Origin: Thalassolituus sp. UBA1087
GTDB taxonomy: Bacteria > Pseudomonadota > Gammaproteobacteria > Pseudomonadales > Oceanobacteraceae
Length of the DNA: 64,000 nt
Reading direction: 5' to 3'
Assembly (NCBI GenBank): GCA_002314145.1
Contig: DCCG01000017.1
Location: 61,518 to 125,517, forward strand
Notes under the pieces: model-generated
Told to the model about the DNA's origin: nothing
What the model saw: only the letters and a program-made list of their open reading frames with translations
Databases searched by the model: none
Part shown: piece by piece, positions 45,155 through 53,621 of the stretch
How positions within the stretch are numbered: the first letter of the stretch is position 1
How the letters are laid out: each line of letters starts with the position of its first letter
Translations under genes and position numbers: made by a program

Positions 45155-46633
45155 ATGGCCATGTCACGTGATGAAGTTGAATCTTTGATTCAGGAAGTGC
45201 TTGAGGTTTATCCGGAGAAAGCTCAGAAAAACCGTGAGAAACATCTGACACCAAACGATCCTGAACTGGAACAATCCAAGAAGTGTATTACTTCTAACAA
45301 AAAATCCCTGCCGGGTGTAATGACCATCCGTGGTTGTGCATACGCAGGTTCTAAAGGTGTGGTATGGGGTCCTATTAAGGACATGATCCATATTTCACAC
45401 GGTCCTGTTGGTTGCGGTCAATACAGCCGTGCCGGTCGTCGTAACTACTATATTGGTACAACCGGTGTTAACACCTTCGTTACCATGAACTTTACGTCTG
45501 ACTTCCAGGAAAAAGACATCGTATTCGGTGGCGACAAAAAACTCGCCAAAATCATGGACGAAATCGAAACTCTGTTCCCGCTGAATAAAGGTATTTCTAT
45601 TCAGTCCGAGTGTCCGATTGGTCTGATTGGTGATGACATCGAAGCAGTCGCCAAACAAAAAGGTGCAGAGCACAACAAAACCATCGTACCTGTACGCTGC
45701 GAAGGTTTCCGTGGTGTGTCTCAGTCTCTTGGTCACCACATTGCCAACGATGCAATCCGTGACTGGACGCTGGGTGCCCGTGATGACGACAACAGCTTTG
45801 CAACCACAGATTATGACGTAGCCATCATTGGTGACTACAACATCGGTGGTGACGCATGGTCTTCCCGTATTCTGCTGGAAGAAATGGGTCTGCGTGTTGT
45901 TGCACAGTGGTCTGGTGATGGTTCTATTGCAGAAATGGAACTGACTCCTAAAGTGAAACTGAACCTGGTTCACTGCTACCGCTCTATGAACTACATTTCC
46001 CGTCACATGGAAGAGAAGTACAAAATCCCATGGATGGAGTACAACTTCTTTGGTCCAACCAAGACCATCGAATCCCTGCGCAAAATTGCTGCACAGTTTG
46101 ACGAAAGCATTCAGAAAAAATGCGAAGAAGTCATTGCTAAATATCAGCCAGAATGGGAAGCGGTTGTTGCTAAATACCGTCCTCGTCTGGAAGGCAAACG
46201 CGTCATGCTGTACATCGGTGGCCTGCGTCCACGCCACGTAATCGGCGCTTATGAAGACCTGGGTATGGAAGTTGTTGGTACCGGTTATGAATTCGGTCAC
46301 AACGATGACTACGACCGTACTCTGAAAGAAATGGGTGACTCGACTCTGCTGTATGACGATGTGACTGGCTACGAATTCGAAGAATTCGTTAAGAAAGTTA
46401 AGCCAGATCTGATCGGCTCCGGTATTAAAGAGAAATACATCTTCCAGAAAATGGGTGTGCCTTTCCGTCAGATGCACTCCTGGGATTATTCCGGTCCTTA
46501 CCATGGCTTTGATGGCTTCGCTATTTTCGCCAAAGATATGGATATGACCCTGAACAATCCATGCTGGAAAGTACTGACAGCACCATGGAAAAAAGCAGCG
46601 GCTGACGCCGATGCTGTGGCAGCTTCTGCCTGA
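45155..46633 (+). CDS. nifD: Nitrogenase molybdenum-iron protein alpha chain
   Basis: A 492-residue alpha subunit. The P-cluster cysteines are in RGCAYAG, HGPVGCGQYS and SECPIGLIGDD. The FeMo-co cysteine is in GTGYEFGHNDDY-adjacent sequence, and the FeMo-co histidine is in RQMHSWDYSGPYHG near the C-terminus. These residues mark a molybdenum, not vanadium or iron-only, enzyme. An AAGGAGG ribosome-binding site precedes the ATG. Confidence 0.99.
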   Translation: MAMSRDEVESLIQEVLEVYPEKAQKNREKHLTPNDPELEQSKKCITSNKKSLPGVMTIRGCAYAGSKGVVWGPIKDMIHISHGPVGCGQYSRAGRRNYYIGTTGVNTFVTMNFTSDFQEKDIVFGGDKKLAKIMDEIETLFPLNKGISIQSECPIGLIGDDIEAVAKQKGAEHNKTIVPVRCEGFRGVSQSLGHHIANDAIRDWTLGARDDDNSFATTDYDVAIIGDYNIGGDAWSSRILLEEMGLRVVAQWSGDGSIAEMELTPKVKLNLVHCYRSMNYISRHMEEKYKIPWMEYNFFGPTKTIESLRKIAAQFDESIQKKCEEVIAKYQPEWEAVVAKYRPRLEGKRVMLYIGGLRPRHVIGAYEDLGMEVVGTGYEFGHNDDYDRTLKEMGDSTLLYDDVTGYEFEEFVKKVKPDLIGSGIKEKYIFQKMGVPFRQMHSWDYSGPYHGFDGFAIFAKDMDMTLNNPCWKVLTAPWKKAAADADAVAASA

Positions 46634-46652
46634 TCCAGTTGTTACCGGTCAG

Positions 46653-46675
46653 CGGATACGCCCGATGCGTATCCG
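46653..46675 (+). other. Hairpin between nifD and nifK
   Basis: A perfect 9-bp stem CGGATACGC / GCGTATCCG with a CCGAT loop, 20 bp after the nifD stop and without a T-run. Confidence 0.6.
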
Positions 46676-46735
46676 TAATAAAACCCCATTTACCCGCCAG
46701 ACCACAGATTCGTGGCGCGGGAAGAGAGGACTATC

Positions 46736-48307
46736 ATGAGTCAGCAAGTTGATAACATTAAGCCAAGCTATCCGCTGTTCCGTGAGGAAGAGTACACAGA
46801 TATGCTGGCTAAGAAAAAAGCCGATTTCGAAGAAGCGCATACCCAGGAAAAGATCGATGAAACCTTCCTGTGGACTACTTCTGAAGAATACAAAGAACTG
46901 AACTTCCAGCGTGAAGCTCTGACTGTTAACCCGGCCAAAGCCTGTCAGCCTCTGGGTGCTGTTCTGTGTTCACTCGGTTTTGAAAAAACCATGCCTTACG
47001 TACACGGTTCTCAGGGCTGTGTTGCTTACTTCCGTACTTACTTCAACCGTCACTTCAAAGAGCCGATCGCCTGTGTATCTGACTCTATGACTGAAGACGC
47101 TGCGGTATTCGGTGGTCAGCAAAATATGAAAGATGGTCTGGAAAACTGTAAAGCGATTTACAAGCCAGACATGATCGCCGTGTCTACTACCTGTATGGCC
47201 GAAGTTATTGGTGACGACCTCAACGCCTTCATCAACAACTCCAAAAAAGAAGGTCATGTACCTGAAGAATACCCAACGCCGTTTGCTCATACCCCAAGCT
47301 TTGTTGGCAGCCACGTCACTGGCTGGGACAACATGTTTGAAGGTATCGCACGTTACTTCACTCTGAACTACATGGAAGACAAAGAAGTCGGTAAGAGCGG
47401 CAAACTGAACCTGGTGCCTGGTTTTGAAACCTACCTGGGTAACTTCCGCGTGATCAAACGCATGATGAAAGAAATGGATGTTGATTTCACTCTGCTGTCT
47501 GATCCTGAAGAAGTTCTGGATACACCGGCTGATGGCCAGTTCCGCATGTACGCAGGCGGTACTACTCAGGATGAAGTGAAAGAAGCGCCAAACGCTCTGA
47601 ACACTATTATGCTGCAGCCTAACCAGCTGGTGAAAACCACCAAGTTTGTTAAAAATACCTGGAAGCATGAAGTTCCGGCGCTGAAAATTCCGATGGGTCT
47701 GGCCTGGACGGATGAATTCCTGATGAAAGTCAGTGAAATCACCGGTAAGCCAATTCCGGAAAGCCTGGAAAAAGAACGTGGTCGTCTGGTCGACATGATG
47801 ACAGATTCACACACCTGGCTGCACGGTAAGAAGTTCGCTCTGTGGGGTGATCCTGATTACGTTGAAGGTATGGTTCACTTCCTGCTGGAACTGGGCTGCG
47901 AGCCAACACACATCCTGGCTAACAACGCTAACAAGCGCTGGAAGAAAATGATGGATGCCATGCTGGCTGAATACCCTCAGGGTGCAGACTGTGAAGTGCA
48001 CATCGGTAAAGACCTGTGGCACATGCGTTCTCTGGTATTCACCAACAAGCCGGACTTCATGATCGGTAACTCTTACGGCAAGTTCATTCAGCGTGACACC
48101 CTTTACAAAGGTAAAGAGCACGAAGTTCCGCTGATCCGTATCGGCTTCCCGATCTTCGACCGTCACCACCTGCATCGTCAAACTACCCTGGGTTACGAAG
48201 GTTCTATGCAGATTCTCACCACGCTGGTGAACTCTGTTCTGGAACGCCTCGATGAAGAGACCCGTGGTATGCAGACCACGGACTATAACTACGACTTAGT
48301 ACGCTAA
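46736..48307 (+). CDS. nifK: Nitrogenase molybdenum-iron protein beta chain
   Basis: A 523-residue beta subunit. The P-cluster cysteines are in NPAKACQPLGA, GSQGCVAYFR and STTCMAEVIGDDL. The N-terminus MSQQVDNIKPSYPLF is that of the Azotobacter-type long NifK. The ATG at 46736 has AGAGAGGA upstream; a start 24 bases earlier has no such support. Confidence 0.99.
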   Translation: MSQQVDNIKPSYPLFREEEYTDMLAKKKADFEEAHTQEKIDETFLWTTSEEYKELNFQREALTVNPAKACQPLGAVLCSLGFEKTMPYVHGSQGCVAYFRTYFNRHFKEPIACVSDSMTEDAAVFGGQQNMKDGLENCKAIYKPDMIAVSTTCMAEVIGDDLNAFINNSKKEGHVPEEYPTPFAHTPSFVGSHVTGWDNMFEGIARYFTLNYMEDKEVGKSGKLNLVPGFETYLGNFRVIKRMMKEMDVDFTLLSDPEEVLDTPADGQFRMYAGGTTQDEVKEAPNALNTIMLQPNQLVKTTKFVKNTWKHEVPALKIPMGLAWTDEFLMKVSEITGKPIPESLEKERGRLVDMMTDSHTWLHGKKFALWGDPDYVEGMVHFLLELGCEPTHILANNANKRWKKMMDAMLAEYPQGADCEVHIGKDLWHMRSLVFTNKPDFMIGNSYGKFIQRDTLYKGKEHEVPLIRIGFPIFDRHHLHRQTTLGYEGSMQILTTLVNSVLERLDEETRGMQTTDYNYDLVR

Positions 48308-48435
48308 GGTCGTTCCGGACTGGCTGCGTTGTCAGGGCGGTGTTGGAAATTATTTCGGAATGCTCATTTACGATTTGTAAACTCCGCTTCCTCAATAATT
48401 TCCGCCTTGCCCTGGCGGCCTCGCCGACGTCCGGT

Positions 48436-48462
48436 TGCGTTAATGAATATTTCATTAACGCA
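48436..48462. repeat. Perfect inverted repeat TGCGTTAATGAA
   Basis: 12-bp arms with a TAT loop, directly before the GGGTGCGC hairpin cluster, and possibly part of the same mobile repeat unit. Confidence 0.65.
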
Positions 48463-48470
48463 GTTTAGTT

Positions 48471-48549
48471 TGTAGGGTGCGCCCCGCGCACCAAGTCAGC
48501 ATATAAGGTGCGCCCTGCGCACCTGTCTGTAGGGTGGGCACTGCCCACC
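48471..48549. repeat. Three tandem REP-like hairpins
   Basis: Units at 48471-48493, 48505-48524 and 48528-48549 share a 7-bp stem and 3-nt loop: GGTGCGC-CCC-GCGCACC, GGTGCGC-CCT-GCGCACC and GGTGGGC-ACT-GCCCACC. Two are preceded by TGTAGG. The third unit keeps pairing through compensatory changes. This form is known from dispersed intergenic palindromes in many bacterial genomes. Confidence 0.8.
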
Positions 48550-48612
48550 GGATGCAACAAAAGAAATACCGGATGCAGCTGAAGTGATCCCGACTCTGTA
48601 TCTGATATTCCC

Positions 48613-48665
48613 AAACCCGCCAGTCGTTCCACAAGATGTGGCTGGCGGGTTTGACTGCTTTTGTT
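48613..48665 (+). terminator. Hairpin between nifK and nifT, possible terminator
   Basis: An 11-bp stem AAACCCGCCAG / CTGGCGGGTTT with an inner small stem, followed by TTGACTGCTTTTGTT. The T-run is imperfect. Confidence 0.5.
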
Positions 48666-48757
48666 GTAACAATTGTCTGGCCTTTCGGCCAGCACATAAA
48701 AAGAATTATCTGCCTTCTGTATTAGCAGAGGTTGAATAAAAACTTGTGGAGAGCGTC

Positions 48758-48979
48758 ATGCCTAACGTCATGCTGCGTGAAAACGATAAGGGCGAACTGA
48801 CCCTGTACGTACCTAAAAAAGATCTTGAAGACGTCATTGCCTCGATCGAATTTGATGCTCCGGATGCATGGGGAGGTGAACTGACCCTCTCTGATGGTTC
48901 CAGTTTTATTATCGACAAACTGCCGGGTAAGCCGGATCTGCCGATTACCGTGCGTGCCAAACGTGGTGCCGAGGCCTGA
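48758..48979 (+). CDS. nifT: Nitrogen fixation protein NifT/FixU
   Basis: A 73-residue member of the NifT/FixU family, with the N-terminus MPNVMLRENDKGELTLYVPKKDLED and the central WGGELTLSDGSSF. The ATG at 48758 has GGAG upstream; an ATG four codons earlier is less likely. It is common downstream of nifHDK and its precise role is unsettled. It is followed three bases later by nifY. Confidence 0.93.
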   Translation: MPNVMLRENDKGELTLYVPKKDLEDVIASIEFDAPDAWGGELTLSDGSSFIIDKLPGKPDLPITVRAKRGAEA

Positions 48980-48982
48980 GCC

Positions 48983-49699
48983 ATGGTACCGCGGCACGAT
49001 CTGACCGATCAGGTCGCTTTGCGTATCGGCATGGCCTCGCGCCAGCTTGATGGGGTTGAGCTGTCTGACTGGATGGCGACACTGATCCGTGCAGTGGGAC
49101 TGCCGCTGTCGCCACAGCGTCTGGGGCGGCTGCGGTTAAATCGTCTGCGTCAGGCCAGTCGCGGACAGTTTGACCGCTTTTCGGATGAGCAGTTACGCAG
49201 TGTGATTGCTCTGTTGCGCGGACACGGTGTCGACATCCGGCAGTCAGTGCCGGAACCGGTGGCCTACGATGCCACGGATATGCCGGGCTCGATCCGCATT
49301 GCCTGCGCGTCCAATCGTGGTGACAGAATCGATGGCCCGTTCGGCACCTGTGAGCGTTTTTTAATTTATCAGGTTGCGGCGCAGGAAAGCCGTCTGATTG
49401 ATGTGCGCGAAGTACCGGATCTCAGCCGTGCCGATGATAAGCATATGGCGCGCGCCAATATGATCTGTGACTGTCATGTGCTCTGCGCTTTAACCATTGG
49501 TGGTTCTGCGACCGCCAAGGTCGTCAAAGCTGGCCTGCATCCGGTAAAGACCGGCGTACCGCGGCCGGCACCGGAATTAATTTCAGAGTTCCAGCAGGTG
49601 CTGGAAACAACGCCTCCTCCGTGGCTGATGAAAATCATGGAAGCATCTGCCCGCGATACCTGGGCCCGACAGCAGAAATCAGGAAGTGCTTATGATTAA
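48983..49699 (+). CDS. nifY: Nitrogenase cofactor-binding protein NifY
   Basis: A 238-residue protein with the same layout as the product of 38442-39155: an N-terminal helical domain (DQVALRIGMASRQLDGVELSDWM) and a C-terminal NifX-like domain (RIACASNRGDRIDGPFGTCERFLIYQ). Placement after nifHDKT is that of nifY, which binds apo-dinitrogenase and helps cofactor insertion. Its stop overlaps the next gene's start region (ATGATTAA). Confidence 0.88.
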   Translation: MVPRHDLTDQVALRIGMASRQLDGVELSDWMATLIRAVGLPLSPQRLGRLRLNRLRQASRGQFDRFSDEQLRSVIALLRGHGVDIRQSVPEPVAYDATDMPGSIRIACASNRGDRIDGPFGTCERFLIYQVAAQESRLIDVREVPDLSRADDKHMARANMICDCHVLCALTIGGSATAKVVKAGLHPVKTGVPRPAPELISEFQQVLETTPPPWLMKIMEASARDTWARQQKSGSAYD

Positions 49700-49958
49700 C
49701 CGTCATCAATTGCAGGCAATGATCGACTTTGTTGAACAGAAAGGTCTGAACGAAACCACACTGGGAGAATTGCGCCAGCAATACGAAGGGCTGCATTTTA
49801 CCTGGTGTCTGGATGACGATATTAACTTCGAGCATCCGGTGGCCGAGCATCAAGAGTTTAATGTGTTTCTGGTGGATTCCCGCGATCATTGTTCGACTCT
49901 GACCAAAGATGCAGAAACCGCATCCGGTGTGGTGTTCGCAGAAATCTTAGAAGACTGA
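49692..49958 (+). CDS. Small acidic nif-associated protein
   Basis: An 88-residue acidic protein beginning MINRHQLQAMIDFVEQKGL, with WCLDDDINFEHPVAEHQEF and DHCSTLTKDAETASGVVFAEILED. It overlaps the end of nifY by eight bases and lies seven bases before lrv, the place where Azotobacter has a small conserved gene. I cannot assign a function. Confidence 0.75.
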   Translation: MINRHQLQAMIDFVEQKGLNETTLGELRQQYEGLHFTWCLDDDINFEHPVAEHQEFNVFLVDSRDHCSTLTKDAETASGVVFAEILED

Positions 49959-49965
49959 GGCTGGT

Positions 49966-50706
49966 ATGAATCATCAGGACGATAATTTAACGCCCATTGG
50001 TGACTGCCGCCGCTGTCGTTACCGGGCCAACCTGTTACTGGCCGGACGCTGCAGCCCCGGGGATGCCTGTATCGCCGTTGACAGTGGTCGTCAGATGGAC
50101 CGTTTCCTGCGCATTAATCCGGAACTCGCCCGTCACTATCTCACGGACAGTTTCTGGGAACGCCGTGCCATCGCCGTCCGTTATGTCCCGCTTGATGATC
50201 TTACCCCACTGATAAAAGACAGCGACGAAGCGGTACGCCGGGCGGTGGCCTATCGCCTGCCGCGTGATCAGCTGATTCAGTTAATTCACGATGAAGACCG
50301 TGAAGTGCGTATTACCGTGGCTGACCGTATTCCGCTTGAGCAGCTGGAACAGATGGCCGCTGACCGTGATTATCTGGTGCGTGCTTATGTGGTGCAGCGT
50401 CTGCCGGAAGGACGACTGTTCCGTTTTATACGCGATGATGACCGTCAGGTACGCAAACTGGTTGCCAAACGTCTGCCGGGTGAAAGTCTGGTGTTAATGG
50501 CCCATGACCCGGAACCGGAAATCCGCCGTATCGTAGCCTCCCGTCTGAGCGGTGACGATGTGCGTATTATGCTTGAAGACCCGGACTGGACTGTGCGCCT
50601 GGAAGCCGTTGCCAATGCGCCACAGGATGCACTGGAGCAGATGCTGGAAGATGAAGACAGTGAAGTCCGGGAGGCGGTCGCTGAGCGGCTGAAAACTGAG
50701 GTATGA
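49966..50706 (+). CDS. lrv: LRV protein (leucine-rich repeat variant, Fe-S)
   Basis: A 246-residue protein. An N-terminal cysteine cluster (CRRCRYRANLLLAGRCSPGDAC, four to five cysteines) is likely to bind a [4Fe-4S] cluster. After that come about seven 24-residue helical repeats, each with a D(E/D)xxVRxxVAxRLP core (for example DSDEAVRRAVAYRLPRDQL). This matches the LRV protein known from the Azotobacter nif region. It is probably a scaffold for protein contacts. It overlaps the next gene by four bases. Confidence 0.88.
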   Translation: MNHQDDNLTPIGDCRRCRYRANLLLAGRCSPGDACIAVDSGRQMDRFLRINPELARHYLTDSFWERRAIAVRYVPLDDLTPLIKDSDEAVRRAVAYRLPRDQLIQLIHDEDREVRITVADRIPLEQLEQMAADRDYLVRAYVVQRLPEGRLFRFIRDDDRQVRKLVAKRLPGESLVLMAHDPEPEIRRIVASRLSGDDVRIMLEDPDWTVRLEAVANAPQDALEQMLEDEDSEVREAVAERLKTEV

Positions 50707-51059
50707 GTTTTCTGCGTATCGCGGTGGCCAGTAAAGATGGCATATCGATCAATCAGCACTTTGGCCACGCCCGGAGCTTTTATATTTTCCGTGTCAGCGC
50801 TGAAGGCTCCGTATTACTGGAAAGCCGCGATGTCGCACTCTATTGTCACGGTCACAGTGCCGACCAGAGCGCCATGCAGGATATTCTCAACACCATCCGC
50901 GATTGCGATGCTGTGATGGTGGCCAGAATCGGCGACGGGCCTGCAAACAAACTGTCAGATATTGGTGTTATACCGGTCGATGATTACGCCTATCTGGCAA
51001 TCGAAGAATCTCTGGCGGACTTCTTCTGTGCCAGCGCCGGCGGCAGGAAGCAGGGATGA
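50703..51059 (+). CDS. nifX: Stand-alone NifX-like cofactor-binding protein
   Basis: A 118-residue single-domain member of the NifX/NifB-C-terminal family, with RIAVASKDGISINQHFGHARSFYIF at the start. It is similar to the C-terminal domain of the NifB in this window (which also has INQHFGHA) and could be called NifX or a NifB-C-like paralogue. It probably binds NifB-co or a FeMo-co precursor. Start and stop overlap the neighbouring genes (ATGA). Confidence 0.78.
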   Translation: MSFLRIAVASKDGISINQHFGHARSFYIFRVSAEGSVLLESRDVALYCHGHSADQSAMQDILNTIRDCDAVMVARIGDGPANKLSDIGVIPVDDYAYLAIEESLADFFCASAGGRKQG

Positions 51060-51502
51060 GCCGCGCACTCCATTGCAGTCCGGCAGAACAGGAAACGCCG
51101 CTCTTTGCCGTCGGGCCGGAGGTTACGCGATGGGCCCGTCAGCACCCGTTGTCAGCAGAGAATGTCGACTGCGCCATTGCTGTCATGCTTAAAATTCTTG
51201 ATGGCAAATGCAAAATGCCGGAACACGAGAAAGTGATAATGGCGTGTCTGTATGAAACCATCAAAGGCTGGCCTTCGCGGTATCTTGGCGCTGATATGCA
51301 TGAGCTTATTCAGTACGCTAAAACAGCCCTTGATAGTGACGGGTCCAGTGACCCGGATGATAGTCTCAGACTGTTTATTTATGAAAAACGGGTGCTGGCA
51401 GAAAGCCGGATTTCGCGCCCGGTGATGAAAGCATTCAAACGTATGCTGCGGGAAACCGGGCTGTTACCGCAGAAACAGAATTCGCAGCAGGATACTCTCT
51501 GA
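51056..51502 (+). CDS. Unrecognised nif-operon protein, 148 residues
   Basis: I do not recognise this protein. It is soluble and mostly helical, with SAENVDCAIAVMLKILDGKCKMPEHEKVIMACLYETIKGWPSRYLGADMHELIQYA as its central part. It has four cysteines but no clear metal motif. Overlapping starts and stops on both sides tie it to the nifY-lrv-nifX-like operon. Confidence 0.75.
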   Translation: MSRALHCSPAEQETPLFAVGPEVTRWARQHPLSAENVDCAIAVMLKILDGKCKMPEHEKVIMACLYETIKGWPSRYLGADMHELIQYAKTALDSDGSSDPDDSLRLFIYEKRVLAESRISRPVMKAFKRMLRETGLLPQKQNSQQDTL

Positions 51503-52008
51503 TGACGATGTTGATCCGCGATTTATTCAGTGATGCGCCTTTGAGCGCAGAAGACCGTGCGTCGCTCGATATACAGCGCCTGCTGCGTGAACCTATTAAT
51601 ATTCAGCAGGACTGGCAACGCGCTGAATCACTGCTGAAAAGCGCCATCAGAAAACTGCCGCAACGGCTGGAAATTAAAATCGCGCTGTACAAAATGTACG
51701 CCTATGCCAACCGTTTTGATGCTTCCCGTCAACTGATCTACCAGGTGCTGGAACAGGCCGCTGAACAAGCCGGGTTTGACCCTGACTGGCGCCAGCTGAC
51801 CAGTGCAACCATTGACTGGCGTTCCCCGCAGGGCGCTGTCCGCCTTTATCTCTACAGCCTCAAAGCACTGGGTTTTGTTTCCCTGCGGGCAGGCAACCTT
51901 CATCTCGCCCATGAGGTTCTGACGACTCTGCTGGCACTTGACCCGGCAGATGAAGTCGGCGGCAGTGTGGTTTATGATATGGCGCAAAGTCTGGTCGAAG
52001 AAGCCTGA
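51502..52008 (+). CDS. TPR-like nif-operon protein, 168 residues
   Basis: A helical protein with tetratricopeptide-like pairs (QDWQRAESLLKSAIRKLPQRLEIKIALYKMYAYANRFDASRQLIYQVLEQA, then LHLAHEVLTTLLALDPADE). It has no signal peptide or cysteine. The first base overlaps the stop of the preceding gene. A protein-binding accessory role is likely; the partner is unknown. Confidence 0.75.
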   Translation: MTMLIRDLFSDAPLSAEDRASLDIQRLLREPINIQQDWQRAESLLKSAIRKLPQRLEIKIALYKMYAYANRFDASRQLIYQVLEQAAEQAGFDPDWRQLTSATIDWRSPQGAVRLYLYSLKALGFVSLRAGNLHLAHEVLTTLLALDPADEVGGSVVYDMAQSLVEEA

Positions 52009-52095
52009 GGCAGCTGTCGCCATTGTCTGTGGTGCGTGCGTTTCCCGGCGGTCCGTGATCAGCGCTAACCGCTAACCTACTGTGGAAGTCCTCAG

Positions 52096-52488
52096 GTGAA
52101 TCAGACAAACAATCAGGATGTGGTACGAATCTTATTGGCGGAAGATAATCTGACCAATCAGCTGGTGGTGGAAAAGCTGCTTCACGCCAATGGCTGGCAG
52201 GTGGATGTGGTTAATAATGGCCGCCAGGCACTGGAAAAATTACCCGCACAACACTATGACCTGATTCTTATGGATTGGCACATGCCGGTCCTGGATGGCC
52301 TGGAAGCCACGCGTCTGATCCGGTCTGCGGATGCGGACTATGCGACAACCCCCATCGTCGGTCTGACCGGCAATATCGATATTGACGATCTGGAAAGGTG
52401 CCTGGCTGCCGGCATGAACGATGTGGTGACCAAACCCGTGACGCGCCAGCAGCTGTTATCCGTCATTGACGGATTTCTGGTCGTTTAG
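52096..52488 (+). CDS. Single-domain response regulator
   Basis: A 130-residue receiver domain only: acidic pair in LLAEDNLTNQ, phospho-acceptor Asp in LILMDWHMPVLDG, threonine in GLTGN and Lys in VTKPV. The sequence style is that of receivers in hybrid kinases and phosphorelays. The start is GTG, with GGAAG eight bases upstream. It follows the nif operon on the same strand after 87 bp. No partner kinase is adjacent. Confidence 0.85.
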   Translation: MNQTNNQDVVRILLAEDNLTNQLVVEKLLHANGWQVDVVNNGRQALEKLPAQHYDLILMDWHMPVLDGLEATRLIRSADADYATTPIVGLTGNIDIDDLERCLAAGMNDVVTKPVTRQQLLSVIDGFLVV

Positions 52489-52836
52489 TTTTACATAAGC
52501 TTAGTATGAATATATTGATAGTCATTGTTATTTCAATATATCGCGCAGCCAGTATGCCATAGTAGCCTTAGTATTTTATATAGATCTTTATGTGATATGA
52601 ATCAGTACGACAAGACAAAGACGGTCTTTATACCTTTGTTAAAAGTCATAATAAAGGAAAGGAGTATTTGTTGAAAACGAATTGCGTTATCTTATTTTAT
52701 CTTTTTACTATTGCTTTGGGTTGTTATGGTTACTCCTGTTAGGTAATATTAACGCTCCTGTAGCCGTTTACTTCTTTAGAGGTTTCAGGGCGCATTGTCA
52801 GGATGTATATGATAACAATTGGATGCGTATACCTAT
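52489..52836. other. AT-rich intergenic region with a possible 23-residue peptide gene
   Basis: 348 bp that are clearly richer in A+T than the genes to the left, marking a composition boundary. At 52671-52742 a TTG-started frame of 23 codons follows an unusually strong ribosome-binding site (AAAGGAAAGGAG). Its product is hydrophobic and ends CYGYSC, like a cut-off signal peptide. It may be a small peptide or the remnant of a secreted protein gene. No other feature is seen. Confidence 0.45.
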
Positions 52837-53616
52837 ATGTTAAAATTTAATATCAAAGTTCTTAAATATCTTCGTTTGGGTGTTGTTACTTATCTGTTTG
52901 TAGCTGGTGTTATGTGCGTGCTTGTTGGTCTGTTCGTATCTTTTCGTTGGTTTTTAATTTTATTGAAAGATCTGATTAAAGGTTATTCGGGGTTTGAAAT
53001 TATAATACCTTGTGTGACTGTGGGGGCGACTATACTTATTGTGAGAAGGCTTTTGCGATATTATATGTGTGATGTGTTTATTCAAAAGCTCGAATTTGCT
53101 CCTGCTAATAGAGAGCCCGAGCTTGTTGGCAATATTGAAAAAATCAGGTATTACGAAACTGATAAGATGAGAAATGCAGCAAGTTGGTCGCTGGATGCTG
53201 TGTTGTTTTCTATATTTATATTAATGTTTTATTATTTGATTTCGGCGGAGTGGCTGTTATGGTGCTTAATTGTCTCTGTATTAGTGTCAATGGTTCTTCT
53301 ATGTCGGCTTCTAATATTGTTTGTTACTCACAGGGTTGAGATATTGTATTACCCTGATTCAAATGAGCTGATTGAGTTGATTGGCCTTGGTGCGATGACG
53401 TCGTGGCGTGATGACTTTGACGAGTTATATAATAAAATACCCGTTGAATCTAATGATTATATAGTAGCAGGTGTTTTGCGTGATTCACACAGTTCGGAAA
53501 TGCTTTTTCATAAGAAAGGTATAATTTATGACCGAATTGTTATGCAAAAAGTCAGTGATCGTAATGCTTTCTGGAGTGTTTCTCCGGCCTCAGAATCTTC
53601 TTTAAGGTTAGGTTGA
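52837..53616 (+). CDS. Unknown membrane protein of an AT-rich two-gene cassette
   Basis: A 259-residue protein from the ATG at 52837 (a TTG at 52819 is possible; neither has a clear ribosome-binding site). Hydrophobic helices lie at about residues 14-45, 55-75 and 115-165. The C-terminal soluble part contains HRVEILYYPDSNELIELIG and SWRDDFDELYNKIP, the look of a PH-like or DUF6708-like membrane-associated domain. I do not assign a family. AT-rich codons set it apart from the rest of the window, which suggests horizontal transfer. Confidence 0.7.
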   Translation: MLKFNIKVLKYLRLGVVTYLFVAGVMCVLVGLFVSFRWFLILLKDLIKGYSGFEIIIPCVTVGATILIVRRLLRYYMCDVFIQKLEFAPANREPELVGNIEKIRYYETDKMRNAASWSLDAVLFSIFILMFYYLISAEWLLWCLIVSVLVSMVLLCRLLILFVTHRVEILYYPDSNELIELIGLGAMTSWRDDFDELYNKIPVESNDYIVAGVLRDSHSSEMLFHKKGIIYDRIVMQKVSDRNAFWSVSPASESSLRLG

Positions 53617-53621
53617 TTATT

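Larger units (their letters stand above)
48308..48757. other. Repeat-rich intergenic region between nifK and nifT
   Basis: 450 bp without a gene. It contains an imperfect long inverted repeat (GGAAATTATT near 48342 with AATAATTTCC near 48394), a 12-bp perfect inverted repeat (48436-48462), three GGGTGCGC-type hairpins (48471-48549), an AAACCCGCCAG hairpin (48613-48652) and a small CTGGCC hairpin (48677-48692). I see no sigma-54 promoter for nifT. Confidence 0.75.

Noticed and set aside
48677..48692. Possible sigma-54 promoter before nifT
   Set aside because: The GG and GC are 11 bases apart instead of 10, and the match comes from a small CTGGCC hairpin.
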